Under the pieces are notes generated by a model. The model did not search any database and had not been told where the DNA came from. It saw only the letters and a list, made by a program, of their open reading frames with translations. This document shows positions 32,003 through 41,800 of a stretch of 64,000 nt of DNA, in pieces. The position numbers were made by a program, and so were the translations under genes. The stretch's first letter is position 1. Every line of letters begins with the position of its first letter. The stretch is taken from the NCBI GenBank assembly GCA_900095095.1, contig FMBT01000484.1, positions 1 to 64,000 on the forward strand, in the 5' to 3' direction. This DNA comes from Fragilariopsis cylindrus CCMP1102. Lineage: Eukaryota; Bacillariophyta; Bacillariophyceae; Bacillariales; Bacillariaceae.

Positions 32003-33301
32003 ATGAAAATCATCAATATCAACTTCACATTCATCACTATTGCTGCAGCTTCATTACTGTCAGAAGCTTCTTCCGCAAATATTGATTACAATGACAAACT
32101 GTGCTGGTCTGGTAACGAAGATCCTGCTACCAATCCTGATATACCATTCTTCAATTCAAATCTTTCTGTAGACTGTAAGGGACTTAATGACCATTCCGGT
32201 CTTCAGTGTGGAAGAGACTATTACGGGAAAGATGGCAACTCATTTTTGAATTGGGTATACGGCACAAAGCATCCAGGATTTCCCAATTGGATTGCAATGG
32301 ATAAGGTAGGAAAATCACAGTATGCACCTGATGGACTTATGTTTGCAACCTTTAAGCTTGGTATGTCTGGATCTCTCCGGGATCCTCATTGGCATCCAAA
32401 CAGCTCCGAAATATTGTTTGTCACTGGGGGCAAAGCAAAAGTAACTGTAACTGGATTTCCTAAAACAGATGTAGCAGGAAATCTCAGAGGAGCAACATCA
32501 ACTGTAATGGGAAAAGAAAGATTCTCTGAGACTTTCCTTGTCAGTCCAGGTGATGCTGTAATCTTCCTCGTAGGTTATCATCACTACTTTGAAGGAATCC
32601 ACGCAGAAGATCCACTTACGGGTATTGCAATCTTTGATACACCTGACCTGAAATCATTTGATACTCCTCAAGTGATGAAAAATATCCCAAATAGTATCTT
32701 GAACCGAGTGTTATCCTTAAAGGAAGGAGTTGCTGATGGGTTCTACGCAGGATCTAGACGTGTGATCACTGATCCCAATCCAACGTGGTCTCCTCCTGAC
32801 AGTCTCAGTAATGATCTCGCCGATAATTCATCATTTAAGGTATCAGGTATCTACAATGATCTTGTACCAGCCCTTCACCAGGATATTAATGGTAACTCAG
32901 CCACAAAAGTTGTCAATGCTCATACAAATACGGTTCTTGACAAAGCTGGTTATAGTATTGCCTACACTGAGGTCCAACCAGGTGCCTCAATTGAACCATA
33001 CTGGATGGATGATGCCGATGAGGTCATATTTGTCATTGAAGGTGACAGCATTGATGTAATTCGTAGTGGTAATGGCGGAAAGTCCTGTCTGGATTCATTC
33101 GAAATTGAACAGGGATTCTTTGCTTTGAATGAGATTGGTAGCACCTGGACTTTAACAAATAATGGTGATGAAACAGCAAAGGTGCTCCGTATATTCAACT
33201 CGAACCATCCATCTATGACTACACTGTTTGATGGATATGAATCTCTCCCAGAAGACGTCATCAAAACTATGAATTATTTAGAAAGTAATACGGGTTCTTA
33301 A
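32003..33301 (+). CDS. secreted bicupin (germin / oxalate decarboxylase-like)
   Basis: 432 residues from the ATG at 32003. That start puts a signal peptide (MKIININFTFITIAAASLLS, cut near SSA|N) first; the frame is open 48 codons further up but there it overlaps a tandem repeat and a T run. Bicupins bind a metal and include oxalate decarboxylases and germin-like proteins. Cupin 1 has H129-W-H131 and E136 (DPHWHPNSSE) and a His in GYHHYFEG (about 193), the full Mn/Fe ligand set. Cupin 2 (PYWMDDADEVIFVIEGDS, then FALNEIGSTWTLTNNGDE) has lost the His pair, so only one site should bind metal. Its reaction is not determined by the sequence. It is probably extracellular. Confidence 0.85.
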   Translation: MKIININFTFITIAAASLLSEASSANIDYNDKLCWSGNEDPATNPDIPFFNSNLSVDCKGLNDHSGLQCGRDYYGKDGNSFLNWVYGTKHPGFPNWIAMDKVGKSQYAPDGLMFATFKLGMSGSLRDPHWHPNSSEILFVTGGKAKVTVTGFPKTDVAGNLRGATSTVMGKERFSETFLVSPGDAVIFLVGYHHYFEGIHAEDPLTGIAIFDTPDLKSFDTPQVMKNIPNSILNRVLSLKEGVADGFYAGSRRVITDPNPTWSPPDSLSNDLADNSSFKVSGIYNDLVPALHQDINGNSATKVVNAHTNTVLDKAGYSIAYTEVQPGASIEPYWMDDADEVIFVIEGDSIDVIRSGNGGKSCLDSFEIEQGFFALNEIGSTWTLTNNGDETAKVLRIFNSNHPSMTTLFDGYESLPEDVIKTMNYLESNTGS

Positions 33302-33941
33302 ATCAATACTATTATTACAACTTCAGATATAATGAAACAAGAAAGATAGATTGTAACGCAAAATAGATAAAATAGATTTATATAAATAAACCAATCATTA
33401 CTATTTTGCATTGAATTCTTTTTTCAGCTTCTAATTTCTATAGTATGACTTTTGTATTTTTGACCAGATTGTAAAATGATCACGAGACCCATACATTGTA
33501 GTATTTATGAGGACGGACGTGTACTGTAGTTGAAATGACTGCTTGAGTGCACTACTACGGTAAACGAGATGCAATAATACTTAAAGGACCTTATTACCGT
33601 TCATTCGTCATCAGCTCTATCTGTAAAAGTGCTGGCGAAAACTGATGGAGGATTTTTTTCTTGGATTTAGATTCGAATGAATCGAGATTCGATTCGATTC
33701 TCTTCATCGTCATAGGCCTGCTCCATACAGTACGTGGCAATTCTAGCTAGAATGTTAGTAGTAGTAGTAGTAATAATAGTAGTAGATTTTTTTCTAGATG
33801 TTGTGTGATTGAAAAGGTAGACCAAAGCATTCATCCGAATGGCTACCACCATCATTATTAGTAATATGATTCCTAATAAAGTCAAATGATGTCATACGTT
33901 TTTTACCATGCGGTGATTTGTTGAAAATTGAAGTAGAACTT
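33302..33941. other. intergenic, no gene seen
   Basis: AT-rich 3' flanks of two convergent genes (cupin and Sec14-like/DUF6824). A GATTCGAATGAATCGAGATT repeat-like patch lies near 33670 and a (TAG)n patch near 33755. Nothing coding. Confidence 0.45.
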
Positions 33942-36320
33942 TCAATAACTTGTTGTTGCCCGTATTCGTTTTTGATTACTTCCTGCTGCTGCTACTGATG
34001 GTGGTGTTATTGCTAGTTCTACTGCTGCTGCTGCTGATGTTGGCAGTACTGTTGCTTGTGCTAATGCTGTTGCTTTTACTCTTGATTTTGATCTTGCCTT
34101 TGATCTTGCTTTTGCTTTTGCTTTTGGTGTTGTCAATGACGATGACGATGACGATGCTATTACATAATTCTTTAGGAAAAAATGTGTACTGGCATAAACA
34201 TGTTTCTTATAATCCAGAGGATCCGATAAAATATTCCACCAATGCTGGTTATTATCCCAAACCAATACACGAAAACGTTTGTCTTGTTTTATTTTTTGAA
34301 TAATATCAGGAACTAATACCTTAATAGAAACCGATACTACTGCTGATGCTGATGCTGATGCTGATGGGGGTGATGGTGATGATCCGACGAGTAGTAGTTG
34401 TTCCTGTTCCTGTTGTTGACGCTGTTGTTGCTGTAAATAATGCTGTGTATATACTGAATTGATAATACTACGAAATTGCATATTTCCAGGTTGATGTTCC
34501 GCAGTATGACCCTTCTTGAATAATATATCATTCAAGTACGGACAATCAGTAATAGTGTTTTTAGTAACGATTGATGATGCGTTCTTTTCTTCAATATAGG
34601 TTTGAAAATTAATGAATCGTTTGACATTCACTGTTTTAATGGCACCGGACCACGTTACTGGTACACTATCGACAGGTATACCATACCCTTGTAATAAGTA
34701 TCGTACCTCCACACATTCACCCAAATTACAGATCAATCGTCGTCGATAATCAGAATTTAATCTAGCAATAACCACCGCTTTGATTATATTCGTAAAGATT
34801 GTATTCTTCGCACATAAATGAATGGAGACGAACCGTATTGGTGCAAATAATAATGCGATATTTTTTTGACCATTTCGTGGTTTAATACGATGCTGATTCG
34901 TTAGATGTTCCGCCCAACACAATAAAACAATTCCTTTTCTTTGATCTTCTACATCAGAGGATGCACATACAAAAGTTAAATAGATAAAAATCTTTTGCTA
35001 TACGGTAGAAAAGGGATTATATAATATGAGAACGGAAAGAAGCATAGCATAGCATAGCATAGCATGCATACGTTGATGGTGATGCATGCACATAGTAGAA
35101 CAGAGATCGAAGCATGACCGGAGGCAAGAAGAATAACACAGGGACAGAATTCATTCGGAAGGAGCAATGAGAGGCAGAGAGAGAGAGAGAGAGAGACGTT
35201 AAGAGAAGAAAAGGTCAGAGACGAGATAGACAGAAATAAAGTTCGAAAATCTTTGTTTGAGAGATAGAGAGATAGTATAGAGAGATACAGCATTCGCATA
35301 AACTCAAATCAAATTCAAACTCAAATTCAAACTCAAATTCAAACTCAAATTCAAACTCAAACTCAAATTCAAACTCAAACTCAAATCAAACTCAAATTCA
35401 AATTCGAACTCAAACTCAACTACAATTCAAATAACAAATAACACACTTACTAATACAGGTATTGGTACATTATCAAAATCATTTAATAGGAATTGTACCA
35501 TAATTCGACGTCCACCTCGATCACGAGAGGGTAATAATTGACAATACCCTTTGTTTTTAAGGATCGTTAATTCATATTCTGTGAAATCAGTTAATTGTAT
35601 CTTACGATATAAGGCATATTTGCCATAATATTCTAATAAAAAATCTAAGACTTGTACAATCCGTAATGCTGTCTTTCTAATATCAAAAAATTCACAACGT
35701 AAATACATGAAACGAAATTCATTCGTATTGACATACATTAATGATGAAAAAATGTCTTCTTCTTCTTTGATTTGTAATTCTTGACTTAATAGATAGGCAT
35801 ATTTTTTCGATCGTGGTATATGTTCATCATTATTCAATTCATTTGTTAATAGTTGTAAACTACGTTCTCCTTCAAATAATTCTGGTGGTATTGTTATTGT
35901 TTCATTTTGGTTTTCATTTGTTTCACTTCCAATATTAATAGTAGTAGTACTAGTAGGTGATAATAATAATGATGATGAAACAGATGAACTACAACAATTC
36001 ACACCATGAATTTCTTCTTGTATATTATTACGATCGGTCATCGAACAATTATTTAATTCATTTGTTAATATTTGTTCAATTTGTACGACATCAATACTAT
36101 TCGGATCAATGATCTTATTATTCTTTTGATTATTCGGATGATGATTATTCGGATTCTTATTTCCATTATTCCGAATAGTATTATTTCTCATTGCCTCTTC
36201 AGTATGCTCTGTTTTTAGGTTGATAGTATTGTTGCTGCTATTGCTATTGCTATTGCTGCTGTTGCTATTATTGCTGATATTGCTGGTGCGACGATGCACA
36301 TCTTGAAAATGTTGATTCAT
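33942..36320 (-). CDS. Sec14-like / DUF6824 two-domain protein, 2 exons
   Basis: Proposed join of 36320..35451 and 34997..33942, 641 residues. The join is PIPVL|QKIFIYLTFV with donor GTAAGT and acceptor CCGTATAG. Residues 1-150 are N/S-rich. The middle (about 190-405) resembles the CRAL-TRIO/Sec14 lipid-binding region of diatom proteins: MYLRCEFFDIRKTALRIVQV, LLPSRDRGGRRIMVQF, KGIVLLCWAEH, and GYGIPVDSVPVTWSG. Residues 446-462 (NDILFKKG...HQPGN) begin the DUF6824-type domain, which continues to RFRVLVWDNNQHWWNILSDP; that domain is suspected to bind DNA, without proof. A basic K/R/A tail could be a nuclear signal. A paralogue lies at 58620-61338. The 453-b intron is filled with CAAACTCAAATT repeats. 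The family is clear to me; the role is unknown. Confidence 0.8.
35293..35425. repeat. AACTCAAATTC minisatellite inside intron
   Basis: About 130 b of CAAACTCAAATT-type units lie within the intron of the Sec14-like/DUF6824 gene, next to the donor. The related intron of the paralogue (59447-59995) also carries long CTCAA runs. Confidence 0.8.
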
Positions 36321-38740
36321 TTTTTTATTCTTATTCTTACTTTGTTTTTTATATTGAAAAAGAAACGGAATTTATTTTATGATGACTGAACTTCGAGGAG
36401 CGAAAAAACGAACGAACGATCGATCTTTGATGTACCGGTACGAAGTATTGTAGAGGTAAAGCTAGCTAACAAAAGGCTCAAAGGCAGGACTTTTCTTACT
36501 CACTCGTATCAACGAAAATACAGTTGATATTTTTACATAAAAGCAATCTCGGCATGACATTTTTGTAGAAGCATAATAACTTTGATTATTCCATAGGTAT
36601 GTTCAAAAAGAGAACAAAAGGGCATAATGTTTAATTTGAAGAGCGACATCTCATGACGTTGCAATCCCAAATTCTCTGAAAAATTGACGAACGCAATAAA
36701 AAATGCAATTCTTCTTCAAGTCCCAAAAAGCTTAAGTATCCCCCCATTTCTCCGCGAACCACTTGATTCTAACATCATGAACTAGATTCTAACACAATTA
36801 ATTAATTAATCTACGACTAAACAATTAAACATCAGGGAGAATATCTAAAAAACGACGCAACTTTTTTTTTGTTTCTCCCACATGTTTACCACTCACTTAC
36901 ATTAAGTAAATTCAGATGACAGATAGTTCAATGTATACAGGAGCATATGTGAAAAAAAAATACGATTACGATTTGATTCGTTCGCCTCGCTTTTGTTAGT
37001 GTGTGGCACACTCTGTGCGAAACAATAAATCTCAATAAATAAATATTATTCCCGCTTACAGTATTTTCTTTAAAGTATCTAGCTTGTTGTTGTTGTTGTT
37101 GTTGTTCTTCTTCTTCTTCGAATAAATCAAAAGAAAAAATGCATTGAACTCCTTAATTAATTTTATTCTTCTGTATGACACCTACTCGACGACCAGGCAG
37201 CGTCACTCGACGACAATCAGCGATGCGTTTTACAGTATGCAGTTTCGAATTCGAATCGAATCGAATGTTGTTTATTGCTTTCGTTCCAATTATTGTTCAG
37301 TAAGTTAGTGGTACGATAGAAATTAAATAACAATAAAATAGTATTATTATTCAAATAATTATTCAATTTTCCTTCATATGATCTAGGACCTTCTAGGAAT
37401 ACATAAAAATGCGAATCGAATGTTTATTGCTCTCCGTTCTAATTATTCAAACCCTTCTGCACAGTAGTACTAGTAGCGTACGACAGAAATTAAATAACAA
37501 TATAATATTGTTATTATTCAAATAAACTATTCATCTTCCTTTCCAGGACCTTCTAGGAATATAAACTGTGCACGATGATTATAGTTCGCATATTTATTAG
37601 AGAACAAGACCTTTTTTTTTGCGATACTGTACAATAATTTATTTTTACAACGAAACTTCTTGTTCTATTAAAAAAATGCTTCTACGGAATGAAAGAATGA
37701 ATCAATATAATCGAGTGAATTCATCAATCGAATGGGTGACAACGCGCCGTACAGTAGTAACCAAAAGAAATAATCGACTACAGTAGAATGACGACGACAC
37801 GACGGAAGCAATACAATAATACCTAGCTTAGCTCAAATGGATTGATCGGCTGCATGCTCGTTGATAGAGAGATAGTAATGTATTGACAATATAGAATAAA
37901 AAAGATTATTCATTATAATATACCGATTATATTAATTAGTACGTCTTATTATTTTCAGCCTGAGAATCCTTTTGCTACACTGCGGAGTACTGTAGGGAAT
38001 ATATCTGATGGATGCCATGCAAGTCGAGCTGGACAAAAACGGAAATAATTACAGAACAATGATACTATAGAGCAAACTATCCTATAAGTCATATTGCATA
38101 ATACATATTATAGATACATTCTTACGCATACCTGCAAATATACAATACTGTACATACAAGTTAAAAGTAAAACCAAAGATGATATATTACAGTATTATAT
38201 TTTTTTCTATATTCTACATTACTTCGTTCAATAGTGTATGGCTTCTATTTTTGCAGGACTTGCAGTGCCTTTCTTTTGGTTGTTCTTTGTAGGCCATATA
38301 AAGACGTATAGTCGATATTATGCTGCTGCTGCTGCTGCTGCTCCTGCGTGCTTATTCTTGCTTAAATTCAAGACGGTAGGTATCATTATGCAGGTCGTTG
38401 TGAAAACTTCCCCCCGTTCGAAATTTTAGCTCCGTCGTCCGGGTCTATCTTGGAGTGGAAGCTCTATCTCGACGATTATGAAAGGAAAGATCGATTTGAT
38501 TCTCGTCTACTTTTTGGTTTTTTTTCTACTCTTTTTCTTCTTTCAATCCGACTAACTACGTGCGTGCTTATTGTCATTTTCTCGTTTTGCCTTTCGGTCA
38601 AATTTTGTCATACTGTATCCATTGTGCGAATTTTCGCTGCCATCTATCTTCCTTCAGCATTTCTTCTTCCTCTACAATAATAAGAGACATACTGTCATCT
38701 GGTAAGGATGCGACATATTATATCTGGATGTACATATAAT
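36321..38740. other. 2.4-kb intergenic region, no gene seen
   Basis: Promoter region of the Sec14-like/DUF6824 gene, then AT-rich DNA. It holds a (TTG)n run at 37086-37107, a local duplication at about 37250-37562, and a (GCT)n run near 38323-38342. Plus-strand frames at 38238 and 38450 are hydrophobic T-rich translations without support. Confidence 0.5.
37250..37562. repeat. two-unit tandem duplication, about 155 b
   Basis: Both units share CGAATCGAATGTT, TTATTGCT, GTTC.AATTATT, GA.AGAAATTAAATAACAATA, ATTATTATTCAAATAA and AGGACCTTCTAGGAATA. The second unit differs by small insertions. Confidence 0.75.
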
Positions 38741-39348
38741 TCAAGAAAGAACCATTGTTAGAATTCCACTCATTGTTAATGCTGGAAAGAATGAATATAA
38801 TAAGCCCGAAGAAGAAGAAACAATTGTAGGACTCAATGCATATGTAGGTGCGGAAGTGGGTTCGATAGTTGCTGATGGGCTTGGTGTAGTATACCCCCAA
38901 ACACAACTATCATCATCTATTTTAAGCAAAGCTGTAATAGAAAATGTGTCATCACCACCATTATTATCACCACGACACACTCCATCGTCATCACAGAATT
39001 CTACCTTGTACCCGGCGTTGTATACTCCAGGGGTGTTGTATATATTTGTACTGTTGACAGTTGTTTCAACACCATAAGGAATTTCTGTGAATGTTTGATA
39101 AGATGTAGGACCCAATCGAATGTATAGCTTACAGTATAGGTACCGCCTGCCGATTCGTCGTCGTCACCTCGTTGAATCTGCAGGAACGCTGTATTTATAT
39201 CTCCTACTTTTCCACATTGGAGACCACTTCCTACGGTGGTAGTCCTATTATCTTGTTGTCCATTCACTGAACTAGTATTGGCAATAAGCAGTGCAGCTGC
39301 AACTAGTAATAAATTCATAAGAATCATGTTTGATTTGTTGTAAGTCAT
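38741..39348 (-). CDS. PKD-like surface protein, frame-broken copy
   Basis: This is the inverted copy of the gene at 39974. The first part reads MTYNKSNMILMNLLLVAAAL (signal peptide) to VSYTFDW; the rest, GPTSYQTFTEIPYGVETTVN to the C-terminus SGILTMVLS, continues in the next frame. The break falls in a G run near 39110, where the sister gene has one more base. All other features are kept: the PKD-like strand pattern, PSPSATIEPTSAP linker, and hydrophobic tail. It carries an acidic insertion (DDDGVCRGDNNGGDD). Since there is no other lesion, it could be intact in the organism. Confidence 0.65.
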
Positions 39349-39385
39349 CGTTGATCTTCTTTCTTAACTATATTGAATATTGTAC

Positions 39386-39944
39386 TGTGCTGTTGTTGCT
39401 ATTAGATTTTCTTTCATGAGAAACAAAGCGCGATGCCATTGGAGGTTACAATTATTGTACTGTACTGTAATGCAAGCGATAGTAGACAGAACGATTGAGT
39501 CGAAAAGTCGATTGCATAAGCGCACAACACTTCCACTATTATTAAAACGACTTCACCGTGTATCATGCATACTAATACTAAGTTAGTCAATGAGTTAAAT
39601 GTTGAATTAAGAACATGAATCAATCATTGTGTATTTACTTAACTATCACGACTTAAAAATTGAACACTGAGCGGGTTTCACGCGCGACGAACATTTTTTA
39701 GTCTATAGTTATCATGCAATCGTGCAAAAACGAGAGAGATACTGCATGGGCTATGTTACAAAAAGCCACGACTCTATTACTTTTAAGTTTTTTTAATCGT
39801 TAGTACGAGTAGTCCCCATACATGTCCATGTGCACTGTAGTCGTAGTCCACATAAGTCAACTCGTGCACAAAAAAATTAAATAAATGTCCTCATCGAAGT
39901 TCATCGTCTTCTTACAAACAACAAACTACAAAAATCGTACAATA
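39386..39944. promoter_or_regulatory. shared divergent promoter of the PKD-like pair
   Basis: 560 b separate the two leaders. The outer edges are inverted copies; the centre is unique, with a TACTGTACTGTA word at 39456 and a CACGCGCGACG patch near 39680. It must serve both genes. Confidence 0.45.
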
Positions 39945-39973
39945 TTCAATATAGTTAAGAAAGAAGATCGACG

Positions 39974-40555
39974 ATGACTTACAACAGATCAAACATGATT
40001 CTTATGAATTTATTATTACTAGTTGCAGCTGTACTGCTTATTGCCAATACTGGTTCAGTGAATGGACAGCAAAATAATGCTAACTTTTCTACTGAATTTA
40101 CTTTTGGTGGCGGTGGTGGTCAAGGAGGAGGTGGTATGCAATGCACAAAAGTAGGCGATACTAATACAGCGTTCCTTCGGATAACAGGCGGTAATGTAAG
40201 CTATACATTCGATTGGGGCCCTACATCTTATACCACATTAACAGAACTTCCTTCTGGTGTTAGAACAACTGTCAACAGTACACATGTATACAAAACCACT
40301 GGAGAATACAACATGAGTTTTTCGGTAGAATTCTATGATGAAGATGGAAAGTTTGGTGGCGGATATGGTACCACAACTTTGCTTAAAATAGATGATGATA
40401 GTTGTGTTGTGTTTGGCCAAGTTTTTACGCCAAGTCCATCAGCAACTCTCGAACCCACTTCCGCACCTATATATGTTTCTTCTTCTTCGGGCTTATTATA
40501 TTCATTCTTTCCAGCATTAACAATGAGTGGAATTCTAACGATGGTTCTTTCTTGA
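39974..40555 (+). CDS. PKD-like, probably GPI-anchored surface protein
   Basis: 193 residues, intact. Residues 1-31 are a signal peptide (NMILMNLLLLVAAVLLIANT, cut near VNG|QQ). A Gly-rich spacer follows. Residues 65-125 show the PKD pattern: VSYTFDWGPTSY, then THVYKTTGEYNMSFSVEFYD (compare 'W.FGDG...HTY...G.Y.V...V.D' in PKD domains). Then comes a Ser/Pro linker PSPSATLEPTSAP, a style common in diatom wall and surface proteins. The C-terminal 20 residues (YSFFPALTMSGILTMVLS) are hydrophobic with no basic stop after them, which suits a GPI-anchor signal. Role unknown; adhesion or matrix binding is a guess from the fold. It forms a head-to-head pair with 38741-39348. Confidence 0.75.
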   Translation: MTYNRSNMILMNLLLLVAAVLLIANTGSVNGQQNNANFSTEFTFGGGGGQGGGGMQCTKVGDTNTAFLRITGGNVSYTFDWGPTSYTTLTELPSGVRTTVNSTHVYKTTGEYNMSFSVEFYDEDGKFGGGYGTTTLLKIDDDSCVVFGQVFTPSPSATLEPTSAPIYVSSSSGLLYSFFPALTMSGILTMVLS

Positions 40556-40600
40556 ATTATATGTACATCAAGATATAATGTCGCGCATCCTTACCAGACG

Positions 40601-41800
40601 AACTATATTGTTATCACAAAACCACAGTAGGTGGTCCCCATCATATTCTTGCTATGTTTAGGATAGGATCTTTAATTTGTTATAAAACAATTATGTTATA
40701 AATACAATTTACTCTCTCACGCTAAAAACTATAGTTGGATCAACGAAAGTTTTATGAATTGTTATACCAGCAATAACACTTTTACATGCCGATTGATGTT
40801 GTTTACTATTACAGGTGATAGCTTCGCTAAAAGCTAGCGAATCGATAGGAAGTACACTGTAGTAGGTTACAGTAGTGAGCTGGGTGAAGGAATGTTTAGA
40901 TCGAAAGAAATACCAATAAAATATTTGACCTTAATTTACAAAAACTCTGATAGTATAGTATACTGCGTTTGTATATGATATGTTAAGCCTCCTCCACTTT
41001 ATTCCTACCAGATGCACCGTTGTAACGATTTCTTCCACGTCGTTTAGAATTTACCTAATCGTTTCTGTTGTAGCGAGACTCCTGCTGATCGTATTGGTTG
41101 TTGCCGTAGTTGTATACTTTGCAGGAACCGCGCATTTCTTTGCTGTTGTTTATGATGTATGTAGCTGTCGTAAATTTCGCGAGCAACCGCTATCGATTGG
41201 AATATCAGATTTATTATGACTAGTAAATAAAACTATAGGATAGAATCTGCCACTGTTAACCTGATGTGTTCCACAAACAACGGGTAAAATAGATGCTATT
41301 AATCTTCTTATTAATATGGTAAGGGTTGCTTCTCACTTTCCTAGATAGACTGCTAGGATTGTTCTACCAGGCTACTCACCCTTCTTGAATACGGACCTCT
41401 ATTGATAAAGAGATGGTTATTCTTTCTGTGGATATATCTATTGATATCACTATTGCAATACCTCAAATCAGCTCAAACGAAAAGGGTTGTTATTAACACA
41501 CTTGTTTATTTAGTCTATGGTTATTGCACAATTTGTCAACAATAAAAGATAAAGGTAGAGCCTTTCTCGTAATCTTGGTCGTTTGGTGTCTTTTGGTACT
41601 GCGGTAACTTCATATTCAACTGTATTCATAACATCACTTCGTCTAATACAGTGTTTGTATTAGCGGTTTTTGGTCCACACTTCTTTTCTTTGTGCTTTGA
41701 CTTCAACTAACTGGTCACAACTGTTCAACATTTACTTTACGGACATAATTCCTTATGTATATTTAACACTTTCCAAATGGAAGCAATAAATTAACTGAAC
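40601..41800. other. intergenic, no gene firmly supported
   Basis: A 79-codon plus-strand frame (40980-41219) has a hydrophobic centre (LIVSVVARLLLIVLVVAVVV) but no start context, homology or leader that I can recognise, so I leave it uncalled. The rest is AT-rich. Confidence 0.45.

Larger units (their letters stand above)
38700..40600. repeat. inverted gene duplication (head to head)
   Basis: Arms 38700-39385 and 39945-40600 are inverted copies with about 560 b between them. Homology covers the reading frames, the leader (AATATTCAATATAGTTAAG followed by AAAGAAGATC.ACGATGACT in both) and the 3' flank (TTCTTTCTTGAATTATATGT then ACATC). The copies differ in one acidic insertion, several substitutions and one frame break in the left arm. 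Confidence 0.88.

Noticed and set aside
34976-35299. 107-codon minus-strand frame rich in Leu/Ser
   Set aside because: It lies in the intron of the Sec14-like/DUF6824 gene and reads a GAGA repeat.
40980-41219. 79-residue hydrophobic frame
   Set aside because: One membrane-like run only; no leader, homology or neighbour that supports it.
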